A stretch of 64,000 bases of DNA from Pelomonas dachongensis (GCF_043555865.1 NZ_JBIGHY010000006.1:302429-366428), one strand, 5' to 3'; positions 25,491 to 35,259 are shown, numbered from the stretch's first letter. The notes: generated by a model not told the origin, from the sequence alone. Made by a program: numbers and translations.

Positions 25491-26498
25491 TCAGGACTTC
25501 TTCTTGGCAGGCGCCGCGGCGGGCTTGCCCACCGCTTTGCCCAGCGCCTCGCCCTTCGACTGGATCTTCATCTGCATGTCCATGAACACGCGGCTGTTGT
25601 TGGGGACCTGCATCTCCATCTTCATGTCCATGTCCAGTTGGGTGCTCAGCGCCAGTCGGTCCGCCAGGCGCAGCGTGCTGCTGCCCTTGCCGGTGCCCGT
25701 CAGCTGCATGTTCATCGCTTGGGGCGCCGCGGGCGCGGCGTCGGCCGCAGAGGCTGCAGAAGCGGCCGGGTCAGGCAGCGGCGTGTTCGCATCGATCTGC
25801 ATGTCCATGGCCAGGTCGAAGTAGGCCACGCCGCGGTCCACACGCTTGAGCGTGTAGCGCACCTTGCTGTCCATCTTGCCGGCGCCGCCGGGGATGGGCA
25901 TGGGCAGCGCCATGCTCATCGGCACGTCCACGCTCTCGCCCACCTTCAGCGGACGCTGGCTCAGCACCTTGGCCAGCTGCAAGGCCTCGGTGAGCATGCC
26001 GGCGCCCTTGGTGCGAAGCATCTCGTCGACGCCGGTCGCGCCCTGCACCTGCGTGATCTCGAACGCGAAGTCCTGCGGGTTGAAGCGGGCGTCGACGCTC
26101 AGGTCCATCTTCTTGTCCTGCGGCAACGGCATCTGGTTGCCGCCGACCTCGATCTGGCCGCCCTTGCCGACCACGGCGACCGTCATCGGCAGCCAGCCTT
26201 GTTGGTCGGGCTGGCCGACCTTCAGCGTCTGCTCCATGCGGAGGCCCATCTTCATCTGCCCCATCTGGGCCATCTGCTGCTGCGCCTGCGCGATCTTCGC
26301 GCGCTGCTCCTCGGTGGCGTCCGGACCGGCCTCCACGCGGGTCTTCATCAGCATCTGCATGTCCATCAACTGGCGTTGATGCTGGCCGGCGCGCGGCGTG
26401 ATGTCGAAGCTGATGGCGGCGGGCTGGGCGGCGGCGCTGCCCAGGTGCAGGCCGAGGGCGGCGACGGCCAGCGCGATACGGAGCGGAGAAATGGTCAA
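25491..26498 (-). CDS. Methionine-rich secreted protein of unknown function
   Basis: A 335-residue protein with a clean signal peptide (about 1-25, ending SAAAQ). About 30 residues are Met (9 percent), clustered as MDMQMLM, MAQMGQMKMGLRM, MDMKMEM and MDMQMK, and the C terminus is Lys/Ala-rich. Between these lies a repetitive beta-type sequence (KMDLSVDARFNPQDFAFEI) somewhat like DUF6263-type proteins. The Met clusters could bind copper or act as an oxidation sink, but this is inference. It probably shares an operon with the ClpP-like gene downstream. Confidence 0.55.
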   Translation of the reverse strand: MTISPLRIALAVAALGLHLGSAAAQPAAISFDITPRAGQHQRQLMDMQMLMKTRVEAGPDATEEQRAKIAQAQQQMAQMGQMKMGLRMEQTLKVGQPDQQGWLPMTVAVVGKGGQIEVGGNQMPLPQDKKMDLSVDARFNPQDFAFEITQVQGATGVDEMLRTKGAGMLTEALQLAKVLSQRPLKVGESVDVPMSMALPMPIPGGAGKMDSKVRYTLKRVDRGVAYFDLAMDMQIDANTPLPDPAASAASAADAAPAAPQAMNMQLTGTGKGSSTLRLADRLALSTQLDMDMKMEMQVPNNSRVFMDMQMKIQSKGEALGKAVGKPAAAPAKKKS

Positions 26499-26513
26499 GG
26501 TGCGATCCCGTCA

Positions 26514-26552
26514 AAAGCAGAGATGCCGCCGGGCTGGCAGCCGGGCGGCATC
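26514..26552 (-). terminator. Terminator after the peptide transporter gene
   Basis: Minus-strand arms GATGCCGCC and GGCGGCATC (26544-26552 and 26522-26530 on the plus strand) form a nine-pair stem followed by TCTGCTTTTG. It lies between the transporter stop at 26617 and the next gene start at 26498. Confidence 0.6.
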
Positions 26553-26616
26553 CTAGGGCGAGAAGGCGGGTTTCAGCGCGTGTACGGCGTGGGGAATTTC
26601 ACCCGACGGCGTGGAT

Positions 26617-28176
26617 TCAGTCGCGGTAGTTGTTCAGCATCGGGTAGCGCCGTGCCACCAGCGCGAACAGCAGTGCCGCCAACAGGGCGAAGCCGGCGAA
26701 GAAGAACATCAGGCAGGCCGTCTCGCTGTAGCCGCTGGACTGGATGGCGGCCAGCGCACCGGGGCTCTTGATGCTGACGTTGGACAGCAGCACCCAAAGA
26801 TTGCCGACCGTCACCGACAGGCTCCAGAACGCCATGATGGTGCCCTTCATGGACTGCGGCGCCTGGCTGTAGGCAAACTCCAGGCCGGTGGCCGACACCA
26901 GCACCTCGCCAAGCGTCAGCAGCGCATAGGGCAGCACCTGCCAGACGATGGTGACCGTGTCGCCCGCATCCAGCCACAGCTGCAGCATCCCCGCCGCAAT
27001 CCACGCGAAGCCCGCCAGCGCGATGCCCGCGCCCATGCGGCGCAGCGGCGTCACGCGCAGGCCCATGCGCTGCAGCGCCGGGTACAGCACCAGGTTGTTG
27101 AAGGGGATGAGGATCATCACCAGCAGCGGGTTCAGCGCCTGCATCATGGACGACTGGAACCAGGCGGGCTTGGCCATCTGGTCGGCCTGCAACACCCAGG
27201 TGGACGCCTTCTGGTCGAACAGCGACCAGAACGGCGTGACCAGCGCGAACAGCACGAGCACACGCAGCACCGAGCGCACGCCGTCCACGGCGTCGTCGGG
27301 ATGGATGCCGCGTGCGCGGTCCAGTTGCAGCGACGCGCCCACGCCGCCGAAGCCCATCACCAGCACCAGCGCCAGGCACACCGACGCGACGAAACCCAGG
27401 CTGGCCATCTGGCTCAGCGAGAAGGCCGCCAGCAGCAGGCCAACGGCAGCCACGCCCATGCCCAGCCCGCCGGCCTTCAGCGCCGTCCACACCACCCACA
27501 GGAAGCTGTGCGGGTTGGCGCCGCGTGGCGGCTGGTGCACGTACTTCTTGCGGCCGCTCCACAGGATCAGCGTGGCCAGCGCCATCAGGATGCCCGGCAG
27601 GCCGAAGGCCACGCTGGCGCCGTAGTGTTTCAGGATCACCGGCATCAGCAGCGACGCAAAGAAGCTGCCGAAGTTGATGATCCAGTAGAAGGCGTCGTAC
27701 ACCTTCTGCGCCAGCGAGCGGTTGCTCTTGTCGAACTGGTCGCCCACGAAGCTGGTGACGAGCGGCTTGATGCCGCCCGAGCCCAGCGAGATCAGGAACA
27801 GGCCGAAGTAGAAGCCCTTGATGTTGTTCTCGAACACCGCCAGGCAGGCGTGGCCGGCGCAGTAGACGAGGCTGAGCCAGAAGATGGTGGGGTACTTGCC
27901 GAAGAAGCGGTCGGCCAGCCAGCCACCCAGCAGCGGGAAGAAGTACACGCCGATGACGAAGGTGTGGAACACCTCCTTGGCCTCGGCCTTGCGCAAATCC
28001 TCGGGAATGGCCAGCAGCAGGCTGGTCATCATGAACACCGTCAGGATGTTGCGCATGCCGTAGAAGCTGAAGCGCTCGCATCCTTCGTTGCCGATGATGT
28101 AGGGAATCTGACGCGGCATCTGGGCCGCTGGGCGCGCCGCAGCGGCGGCCGGGTCGGGGAGGGCAGAGGTGGTCAT
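26617..28176 (-). CDS. Proton-dependent oligopeptide transporter (POT/PTR family)
   Basis: A 519-residue inner-membrane transporter of the POT branch of the MFS, importing di- and tripeptides with protons. The diagnostic GNEGCERFSFYGMRNILTVF (E-x-x-E-R-F-x-Y-Y type motif) is at about 28-47 and SLGSGGIKPLVTSFVGDQFDK near 132-152 matches the second PTR signature. About 14 helices are apparent. Start MTTSALP at 28176 is plausible. It is divergent from the chemoreceptor gene. E. coli counterparts are DtpA/B; the subgroup is not resolved. Confidence 0.88.
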   Translation of the reverse strand: MTTSALPDPAAAAARPAAQMPRQIPYIIGNEGCERFSFYGMRNILTVFMMTSLLLAIPEDLRKAEAKEVFHTFVIGVYFFPLLGGWLADRFFGKYPTIFWLSLVYCAGHACLAVFENNIKGFYFGLFLISLGSGGIKPLVTSFVGDQFDKSNRSLAQKVYDAFYWIINFGSFFASLLMPVILKHYGASVAFGLPGILMALATLILWSGRKKYVHQPPRGANPHSFLWVVWTALKAGGLGMGVAAVGLLLAAFSLSQMASLGFVASVCLALVLVMGFGGVGASLQLDRARGIHPDDAVDGVRSVLRVLVLFALVTPFWSLFDQKASTWVLQADQMAKPAWFQSSMMQALNPLLVMILIPFNNLVLYPALQRMGLRVTPLRRMGAGIALAGFAWIAAGMLQLWLDAGDTVTIVWQVLPYALLTLGEVLVSATGLEFAYSQAPQSMKGTIMAFWSLSVTVGNLWVLLSNVSIKSPGALAAIQSSGYSETACLMFFFAGFALLAALLFALVARRYPMLNNYRD

Positions 28177-28515
28177 GGGCCTTGGGATGGGGCGCTTGAT
28201 GTGATGACGCCGCCGGCTTGTGGCCGAGCGGCGTCCGGTCTGGAGGGGGCAGGGGCGAAGCGTATCTCAGCGGCCGCGTCACGGCGCACGGGTGGAGCAG
28301 GTGTCGACCGGACCGGGTCGGAGCTGGACAAGCGAGAACTGCTGCGCGAAAAGCCTCTGGACTCGCGTCGGAGCCAGCACGCGGCGGCGCCGCCACATGC
28401 GACAGTGGCCGCGCTGCCAGCGCATGCGGGCCGTCTGCGGGCCTCTGGCCCGCGTCCCTGCTGCCGGGCCGTTGCATGGGCGTCCAGTCCGACGCTGCCT
28501 GACGGAGACCGACCA
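28177..28515. other. Divergent intergenic region between transporter and chemoreceptor
   Basis: This 339-base gap holds the promoters of both flanking genes. No convincing sigma-70 or flagellar sigma-28 promoter and no small gene was recognised; the long reading frames crossing it have no family features. A weak GGAG (28504-28507) precedes the chemoreceptor ATG. Confidence 0.5.
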
Positions 28516-30270
28516 ATGAACCTGAACAATCTGCGCGTTTCGAGCAAGCTCTGGGGTGCCATCCTGCTGCTGATGACGGCCATGCTGGTGATCTCCGGCT
28601 TCACGCTCAAGCGCGCCAGCAGCGTCCATTCCGAGGCGATGGTGGCGGTCAACGCGAGCCATGACCTGATCGAGAAGTCGGCCGTCTGGAAAGGCATGAC
28701 CGAGGCGACCGTGACCCGCAGCATGGCCTCGGCGGTGAGCAGTGATCCTAGCGTCGCGGAGATGTTCAAGGACAACCTGGCCAACGACACCGCGCGCGTC
28801 ATCAAGCTGCGCGAGCAGATCACCGAGCTCGCCACGTCCGAGGCTGACCGAGCCCAGATGCAGAAGATCAAGGCCAACGGCGGTGTGCTTTTGGCGGCCA
28901 GCAAGAAGGCCCGGGAACTGGGCGCTGCAGGGGACCAAGCGGGTGCCCGGGAGATGGTCCAGAAGGAATACGTGCCCTCAGTGGCGGCCTACCTGGGCGC
29001 CATCGACGAGTTCGCCAAGTTGCAGAAGGACAAGAACGAACGTGCCCAGGCCAGCGCCGCTGACGCGCAGAGGGGGCTGCTGCTGTGGAGCTCGATCGGC
29101 GCCTTGGTGGTGATCGGCCTGGGCATGTTCGTCGCGGGCGCGCTGGTGCGCGCGATCCGTCAGCCGCTTCAGACAGCGGTCGACTTCGCCAAGGCCATCG
29201 CCGACGGCGACCTGACCCGCAGCATGAGTGCCGACCGCAACGACGAATTCGGCGAGTTGCTGAACACGCTGGGCCAGATGAACGCGTCGCTGTCGCGCAT
29301 GGTCAGCAACGTGCGCAGCGCTACCGACAGCATCGCCACCGCCTCCTCGGAGATCGCGACCGGCAACACCGACCTGTCCAGCCGCACCGAGCAGACGGCC
29401 AGCAACCTGCAGCAGACCGCGTCCAGCATGGAGCAGCTGACCGGCACGGTGCGAAACACCGCTGACTCCGCCACCACCGCCAACCAACTGGTCAGCTCCG
29501 CCACGGCCGTGGCGCAGCGGGGGGGCGAGGTCGTGTCGCAGGTCGTCTCGACCATGGACGAGATCAACGCCAGCTCCAGAAAGATCAGCGACATCATCGG
29601 TGTCATCGATGGCATCGCGTTCCAGACCAACATCCTGGCGCTGAATGCCGCCGTGGAGGCCGCCCGCGCGGGTGAGCAGGGCCGCGGCTTTGCTGTGGTG
29701 GCGGGCGAGGTGCGGCTGCTGGCGCAGCGCAGTGCCGAGGCCGCCAAGGAGATCAAGACCCTGATCAGCACCAGCGTCGAGAAGGTCGACTCCGGTTCCC
29801 GCCTGGTGGCCACGGCCGGCGAGACCATGGGCGAGATCGTCACCAGCGTGCAGCGCGTCACCGACATCATTGGCGAGATCAGCGTGGCCAGCGGCGAGCA
29901 AAGCTCGGGCATCGCCCAGGTCAACGGCGCGATCAGCCAGCTGGACCAGATGACGCAGCAGAACGCCGCGCTGGTCGAGGAGTCCGCGGCTGCCGCGATC
30001 AGCCTGCGCGAGCAGGCGAACCGTCTGGCCGAGGTCGTCAGCAGCTTCCGCGTCCCGGGCGCCGGTGCTGCTGCCATCGTCGTGCCTCGCGCACCAAGCC
30101 AGGCCCCGGCACCGGCACCACGGCCGATCAGCCGATCTGCCCCGGTCAAGAAACCGGCCGCTCGCCCGGCGGTGGTGGCGCCGGTACCGGCACCTCGCGA
30201 AACCCGGCTGCCGCCCACCAAGGCCGCAGCGCCCGCCACCGCGGACTCTGGCGAGTGGGAAACCTTCTGA
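28516..30270 (+). CDS. Methyl-accepting chemotaxis protein with CheR-tethering pentapeptide
   Basis: A 584-residue chemoreceptor. Membrane helix 1 covers about 12-30, a periplasmic four-helix sensor domain about 31-187, helix 2 about 188-212, then HAMP, and a long cytoplasmic coiled coil. The invariant hairpin tip is IDGIAFQTNILALNAAVEAARAGEQGRGFAVVAGEVR near 373-409. The Pro/Ala-rich linker ends in the C-terminal five residues EWETF, very close to the NWETF pentapeptide that docks CheR and CheB on high-abundance receptors. Start MNLNNLRVSSKLW at 28516; upstream frame extensions are spurious. The ligand is unknown. Confidence 0.93.
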   Translation: MNLNNLRVSSKLWGAILLLMTAMLVISGFTLKRASSVHSEAMVAVNASHDLIEKSAVWKGMTEATVTRSMASAVSSDPSVAEMFKDNLANDTARVIKLREQITELATSEADRAQMQKIKANGGVLLAASKKARELGAAGDQAGAREMVQKEYVPSVAAYLGAIDEFAKLQKDKNERAQASAADAQRGLLLWSSIGALVVIGLGMFVAGALVRAIRQPLQTAVDFAKAIADGDLTRSMSADRNDEFGELLNTLGQMNASLSRMVSNVRSATDSIATASSEIATGNTDLSSRTEQTASNLQQTASSMEQLTGTVRNTADSATTANQLVSSATAVAQRGGEVVSQVVSTMDEINASSRKISDIIGVIDGIAFQTNILALNAAVEAARAGEQGRGFAVVAGEVRLLAQRSAEAAKEIKTLISTSVEKVDSGSRLVATAGETMGEIVTSVQRVTDIIGEISVASGEQSSGIAQVNGAISQLDQMTQQNAALVEESAAAAISLREQANRLAEVVSSFRVPGAGAAAIVVPRAPSQAPAPAPRPISRSAPVKKPAARPAVVAPVPAPRETRLPPTKAAAPATADSGEWETF

Positions 30271-30684
30271 GCCAGACGGGCTCAGAACGCCCTCAGAACG
30301 CCCGCAGCACCCGCCGCCGCGCTAGATCGCCCGCGCTCCCGCGCGTGGTCACCGGGGCGCTCACGGCTCGCGATCTTCGAACGCGGGCTTTGGCGCCTTG
30401 ATTCAAGCGTACGGCGGCGCCACCCGGACCTGGTACGGGCTCGACGTCCTGGGTCCGCAGCGGTTGCTGGACAGTGACTGGCGGGCGAGCGCGCCGCCAT
30501 CGTGATGAGTCTTTGCAGGCGGCGCGCATGCATCGGCGGACTCATCAGCCCGAAGGGCAAGCTGACGCTCGTTGCCGCGCTCACCGTGCCGTTCGCGAGC
30601 GACTGTTTGGTAGCCATCCGACAAACAAAAAACGCCGCGCGGCGTGTAGCCGGCGGCGTTCGGGGGCGGGTCAGCGCGAGGTGA
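30271..30684. other. Intergenic region with convergent gene ends
   Basis: A 414-base gap between the chemoreceptor stop and the rne stop. Apart from the rne terminator at 30626-30660, no gene, repeat family or promoter was recognised. Small reading frames here lack ribosome binding sites and family features. Confidence 0.5.
30626..30660 (-). terminator. Intrinsic terminator of rne
   Basis: On the minus strand AACGCCGC (30653-30660) pairs with GCGGCGTT (30631-30638), and the stem is followed by a run of six T residues (30627-30632 complement). It lies about 25 bases after the rne stop codon. Confidence 0.8.
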
Positions 30685-33648
30685 TCAAGCCTCGAAAGGC
30701 AGCTTCACCTGACTCAGATCCTTGCGGGTCTCGACCAGCACCAGCGGGCCTTCATCGACCACCACCATCGGGGCCGGCTCGCGGCCCAGCGGCGCGGGGG
30801 CCGGCTCGGCAGCGATGGCGGCCTGTGCGGCGGCGATCTTGTCGGCGTCGGAGTTGACCCACGACAGGCCGGCGCCTTCGGCGATGGCTTGCAGTTCACC
30901 CATCGGCAGCTTGAAGGCCTCGACAGCCGGCGCGGCTGCCGGTACGGGCGCCGGCGGCGGCGGAGCGATCACGGCGACCGGCGCCGGAGCCGGGGTCGGC
31001 ACATCGGCGCTGGCCATCGCGCTCTCGATCAGCGAGGCTTGCTGCGGCGCGGCGGCCTCGACAGGCTCTGACGCTTCGGCGCTGACGGACGGATCCTGCC
31101 CGTCGACGGCACCTTCCTCGCGGCGGCCACGGCCCCCACGACGGCGGCGGCGCGGCTCGCGGTCATTGCCTTCGGTGGCGTCATCGCCCTCGGGGTTCAC
31201 GGCAGCCGGTGCGGCTTCGGCGCCGACCGGCACGCCGGCGTCACCCTGCTCGGCCGGCACTTCGGCGCCAGCTTCCGTGCCTTCAGCGCCTTCCGCGCCG
31301 GGGGCGCGGTCGTCGCGGTCGCGGCCACCACGGCGGCGGCGGCGGCGGCCCGAACGCTCCTCGCCGGCCGGCGTGTCACCGGCGGCCAGGGGCAGCGCGG
31401 CATCGGCCTGGCTGTCGACGAAGGCGGGCGGCGCGTCATGCAGGGCGGCCTGGACTTCCGTCAGCGGTGCGGCCAGGGCCTCGACAGCCTCGGGTGCCTG
31501 CTGCGGACGCTCGGCGCGTTCGCCACGCGGGCGACGCTCACCGCGCTCACCACGTTCGCCGCGCTCCGGACGGTCCTGGCGCTCACCGCGCTCACCGCGG
31601 TCGGCTCGTTCCGCACGCTCGGGGCGCTGCTGCTGTTCGGGCTTGTCGCCGCCCTCGTTGCGGGACTTGCGGTCGCCGCGCTCGGCGCGTTCACCACGCG
31701 CCTCGGCGGGCTTGCCGTCCTTGCCATCACGGCGGCCGTCGCGGCGGCCTTCGCTGCTGCGTTCGCCACGTTCACCGCGCTCGCCACGGCGGCCACCGTC
31801 GCGGCGGCCGTCACGGCCACCTTCGCGCTTGGGCTTGTCGGTCGTGGCCGGTGCCGGGGCCACCGGGGCTTCGACTGCCGGCACGGGGGCCGGGGCCGGT
31901 GCGCCGGTGAAGAAGCCGATCAGGCGGCTGAAGAAGCCCTGAGGTGCCGGTGCCGGCGTCGGTGCGGGCGGCGGCGGAGCCACCACCGTCACAGGGGCAG
32001 GGGCAACGACCGGCGCGGGCGCCGGTGCGGCCACGGGTGCGGGCTGCTCGGGCAGGATGCCCTTGATGACCGGCTCCTGCTTGTTCTTCTTCTCGATGTC
32101 GCCGCGGCGCGTGATGCCGACCTCGTCGTCCGGCTCCTGCACCATGGTGTAGCTGGCTTGCAGGTTCTCAAGGCGCGGGTCGTCGTGGCGCAGGCGCTCC
32201 AGCTTGTAGTTGGGCGTCTCGAGGTGCTTGTTGGGCACCAGCAGCACGGTCACGCGCTGCTTCAGTTCGATCTTGGTGATCTCGGTGCGCTTCTCGTTCA
32301 GCAGGAACGAGGTGACCTCCACCGGCACCTGCACGTGCACGGCGGCGGTGTTGTCCTTCATGGCCTCTTCCTGGACCATGCGCAGGATCTGCAGCGCGCT
32401 CGACTCGGTGTCGCGGATGTGGCCGGTGCCGTTGCAGCGCGGGCAGGTGATGTGGTTGCCTTCGCTGAGCGCCGGGCGCAGGCGCTGGCGGCTCATCTCC
32501 AGCAGGCCGAACTTGCTGATGGAGGCGAACTGCACGCGGGCGCGGTCACTGCGCAGCGCGTCGCGCAGGCGCTGTTCCACGTCACGGCGGTTCTTGCTCT
32601 CCTCCATGTCGATGAAGTCGACGACGATCAGGCCGCCCAGGTCGCGCAGGCGCATCTGGCGGGCGATCTCGTCGGCCGCTTCGAGGTTGGTGCGGGTGGC
32701 GGTTTCCTCGATGTCGCCGCCACGGGTGGCGCGCGCCGAGTTGACGTCGACGGAGACCAGCGCTTCGGTGTGGTCGATGACGATGGCGCCGCCCGAGGGC
32801 AGGTTCACCGTGCGGCTGTGGGCCGTCTCGATCTGGTGCTCGATCTGGAAGCGGCTGAACAGCGGCGCGTCGTCACGGTAGCGCTTCACGCGATGGCCCT
32901 GGTCGGGCATCACGTGGTTCATGAACTGGTGGGCCTGGTCGAACAGGTCGTCCGTGTCGATCAGGATCTCGCCGATGTCGGCGGTGAAGTAGTCGCGGAT
33001 CGCGCGGATCACCAGGCTGGATTCCTGGTAGATCAGGTAGGCGCCCTTGCCGCCCTTGCTCGCGTCGTCGATGGCCGACCACAGCTTGAGCATGTAGTTC
33101 AGGTCCCACTGCAGCTCGGCGGCGGAGCGGCCGATGCCGGCAGTGCGGGCGATCAGGCTCATGCCCTTGGGGTACTCGAGCTGGTCGAGGTTTTCCTTCA
33201 GCTCTTCGCGGTCCTCGCCCTCGATGCGGCGCGACACGCCACCGCCGCGCGGGTTGTTGGGCATCAGCACCAGGTAGCGGCCGGCCAGCGACACGAAGGT
33301 CGTCAGCGCCGCGCCCTTGTTGCCGCGCTCTTCCTTCTCGACCTGGACCAGCAGTTCCTGGCCTTCCTTGATCGCGTCCTTGATGGTTGCGTTCTTGACG
33401 TCGGTGCCTTCGCGGAAGAAGGATCGCGAGATTTCCTTGAACGGCAGGAAGCCGTGGCGGTCCTCGCCGTAGTCAACGAAGCAGGCTTCAAGCGACGGCT
33501 CGACGCGCGTCACGACGGCCTTGTAGATGTTGCCCTTGCGCTGTTCGCGGCCTTCGATTTCGGTCTCGAAGTCCAGCAGCTTCTGGCCATCAACGATCGC
33601 GAGGCGCCGCTCTTCCGGCTGCGTCGCATTGATCAGCATGCGTTTCAT
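30685..33648 (-). CDS. rne: Ribonuclease E
   Basis: A 987-residue essential endoribonuclease and scaffold of the RNA degradosome. The N-terminal half has the family start MKRMLINATQPEERRLAI, an S1 domain from about 36 (GNIYKAVVTRVEPSLEACFVDYG), the DNase-I-like catalytic part with LRDLGGLIVVDFIDM, and the zinc-link CPRCNGTGHI. The C-terminal half from about 540 is disordered, alternating Pro/Ala-Pro stretches with Arg/Glu/Gly blocks, as expected for RNA- and partner-binding segments. The ATG at 33648 is preceded by AAGGAG, which rules out the upstream in-frame start. A long leader is likely. Confidence 0.95.
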   Translation of the reverse strand: MKRMLINATQPEERRLAIVDGQKLLDFETEIEGREQRKGNIYKAVVTRVEPSLEACFVDYGEDRHGFLPFKEISRSFFREGTDVKNATIKDAIKEGQELLVQVEKEERGNKGAALTTFVSLAGRYLVLMPNNPRGGGVSRRIEGEDREELKENLDQLEYPKGMSLIARTAGIGRSAAELQWDLNYMLKLWSAIDDASKGGKGAYLIYQESSLVIRAIRDYFTADIGEILIDTDDLFDQAHQFMNHVMPDQGHRVKRYRDDAPLFSRFQIEHQIETAHSRTVNLPSGGAIVIDHTEALVSVDVNSARATRGGDIEETATRTNLEAADEIARQMRLRDLGGLIVVDFIDMEESKNRRDVEQRLRDALRSDRARVQFASISKFGLLEMSRQRLRPALSEGNHITCPRCNGTGHIRDTESSALQILRMVQEEAMKDNTAAVHVQVPVEVTSFLLNEKRTEITKIELKQRVTVLLVPNKHLETPNYKLERLRHDDPRLENLQASYTMVQEPDDEVGITRRGDIEKKNKQEPVIKGILPEQPAPVAAPAPAPVVAPAPVTVVAPPPPAPTPAPAPQGFFSRLIGFFTGAPAPAPVPAVEAPVAPAPATTDKPKREGGRDGRRDGGRRGERGERGERSSEGRRDGRRDGKDGKPAEARGERAERGDRKSRNEGGDKPEQQQRPERAERADRGERGERQDRPERGERGERGERRPRGERAERPQQAPEAVEALAAPLTEVQAALHDAPPAFVDSQADAALPLAAGDTPAGEERSGRRRRRRGGRDRDDRAPGAEGAEGTEAGAEVPAEQGDAGVPVGAEAAPAAVNPEGDDATEGNDREPRRRRRGGRGRREEGAVDGQDPSVSAEASEPVEAAAPQQASLIESAMASADVPTPAPAPVAVIAPPPPAPVPAAAPAVEAFKLPMGELQAIAEGAGLSWVNSDADKIAAAQAAIAAEPAPAPLGREPAPMVVVDEGPLVLVETRKDLSQVKLPFEA

Positions 33649-34250
33649 GTCATTACTCCTTCGCGCGTTCCGTGCGGGAACGCGCCACGTCATGCCACCC
33701 GCAGGTGGCGTTCAAGACGCACGAGCGACGAGCGTGGAAACCGTGGAAGGAGTGCCCTGGACCGCTCGGGTTTCTGACGTGAGGTCAGACGGCGAGCGGC
33801 GTTGGCGCATGCGACCGGCCGACCGCGCGGGAAAGACCTGCCTCCACCTGGCCGCACGCCAAGGCGCCAGGCCGCACGACCGCCACAGCTTCTGGCTGGG
33901 GTCGAGCGGCGGGGCGCAGCGGGAAGGGGAGGAAGAGACTCATCCGCGTGGGACTGCTGGACGCTGGCACGAGCCTTTGCAGCTGATCCAGCCGCTTGCT
34001 CTCGCACCGTGAAAACCTTGTTCTGGCAACCGGATCTCGTCGGGCCGCGGGGGCTGTCGAAGAGAGGCCGGTGGGTTCCGGGTGTCGTCGCTCTGCCGCA
34101 CCGTGCTGCCGACCGCGCTTTCACTTGGGGAAACCGCCTGCCTGCCACATGATGCGTTGCATCGCCTGTTGTGGCCCGCAGGACTGGCCCGCGAGCGCCC
34201 CGTTGTCGCCGCTAAAATCAGAAAAATCAAACACTTACGGCAGCAACGTG
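33649..34250. other. Divergent rne-rluC intergenic region (rne leader)
   Basis: A 602-base gap between rne and rluC. In E. coli the rne leader is several hundred bases and mediates autoregulation by RNase E; the same arrangement is inferred here from the length. TAAAAT (34213-34218) could be the -10 of rluC, but no good -35 was found. The overlapping reading frames show no family features. RNase E hairpin elements could not be identified by eye. Confidence 0.5.
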
Positions 34251-35258
34251 GTGAAAAGGATTATAGGGGCACGCACTGCGGCCCCTGCCACGGGGGCGAG
34301 TACCGCGGTGAGTACGGACAAACCCGCAGTGCGGCCGTCGGTTCGCCATGTGGTCGTGGACGACGGATCGGCCGGCCAGCGGCTGGACAACTTCCTGCTG
34401 CGCGAGCTCAAGGGCGTGCCCAAGACCCACGTCTACCGCGTCATCCGCGCCGGTGAGGTGCGGGTCAACAAGGGCAGGGCGCAGGCCGACACGCGGCTGG
34501 AGATCGGCGACGAGGTGCGCATCCCGCCGGTGCGTGTCCCCGAAAAGGCCGAGGCGCCTGCCGCCCCGGCCCGGGAGTTCCCCATCGTGTTCGAGGACGA
34601 GCACCTGCTGGTCATCGACAAGCCGGCCGGCGTGGCGGTGCACGGCGGCTCGGGCGTCAGCTACGGCGTCATCGAGGCGCTGCGCCGGTCTCGGCCGACG
34701 GCCAGGTTCCTGGAACTGGTGCACCGGCTGGACAAGGAAACGTCGGGCCTCTTGATGATCGCCAAGAAGCGCAGCGCGCTGGTGGCGCTGCAGGACCAAC
34801 TGCGCGAGCGCGAGACAGGCAAGACCTACGCCGCCCTGGTCTGGGGCGATTGGCCGGCCAAGCTCAAGGTCATCGACGTGCCGCTCGTCAAGTTCGTCGG
34901 CAGCGACGGCGAGCGCTGGGTGCGGCCGGGCAAGGCCGACGAGGCCGAAGCCAAGCGGTCCATCAGCCTCGTCAAGGTCGTTCAGCGCACGGCGCAGTTC
35001 AGCCTGCTCGACGTCACCATCAAGACCGGCCGCACACACCAGATCCGCGTGCACCTGCAGCAGGCGGGCCACGCCATCGTGGGCGACCCCAAATACGGCG
35101 ACTTCGATCGCAACCGCGAGTTGGCCCGCGGCCCCGCGAAGTTCGATCGCATGTTCCTGCACGCGCGTCGGTTGGCTTTCCAGCATCCGGCCACTGGTGA
35201 GACAGTGACGTGCGAGGCGCCGCTGCCGGCGCCGTGCCGCGACCTGCTGGCCGACTGA
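34251..35258 (+). CDS. rluC: 23S rRNA pseudouridine synthase RluC
   Basis: A 335-residue RluA-family enzyme that isomerises uridines 955, 2504 and 2580 of 23S rRNA in E. coli. An S4 RNA-binding domain (AGQRLDNFLLRELKGVPKTHVYRVIR region) is followed by the catalytic domain with ELVHRLDKETSGLLMIAKK, whose Asp is the nucleophile, and TGRTHQIRVHLQQAGHAIVGDPKYGD. The start is uncertain: GTG at 34251 (VKRIIGART) gives a normal length; a long upstream extension from 33996 has no homology. Its divergent placement from rne is the conserved gene order. Confidence 0.92.
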   Translation: MKRIIGARTAAPATGASTAVSTDKPAVRPSVRHVVVDDGSAGQRLDNFLLRELKGVPKTHVYRVIRAGEVRVNKGRAQADTRLEIGDEVRIPPVRVPEKAEAPAAPAREFPIVFEDEHLLVIDKPAGVAVHGGSGVSYGVIEALRRSRPTARFLELVHRLDKETSGLLMIAKKRSALVALQDQLRERETGKTYAALVWGDWPAKLKVIDVPLVKFVGSDGERWVRPGKADEAEAKRSISLVKVVQRTAQFSLLDVTIKTGRTHQIRVHLQQAGHAIVGDPKYGDFDRNRELARGPAKFDRMFLHARRLAFQHPATGETVTCEAPLPAPCRDLLAD

Positions 35259-35259
35259 C

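Noticed and set aside
26611..28515. Upstream extension of the chemoreceptor frame
   Set aside because: The frame is open across the opposite-strand transporter gene, but the receptor starts at 28516 with a membrane helix; the extension has no homology.
31100..31900. Apparent repeat array in the rne C-terminal region
   Set aside because: The repeated Arg/Glu/Gly codons belong to the disordered RNA-binding tail of RNase E, not to an independent repeat element.
31438..33777. Long plus-strand frame of 779 codons
   Set aside because: Antisense to rne, which has strong conserved motifs; the plus-strand product has no family features.
33996..34250. Upstream extension of RluC
   Set aside because: Adds 85 non-conserved Cys- and Arg-rich residues before a normal family start at 34251.
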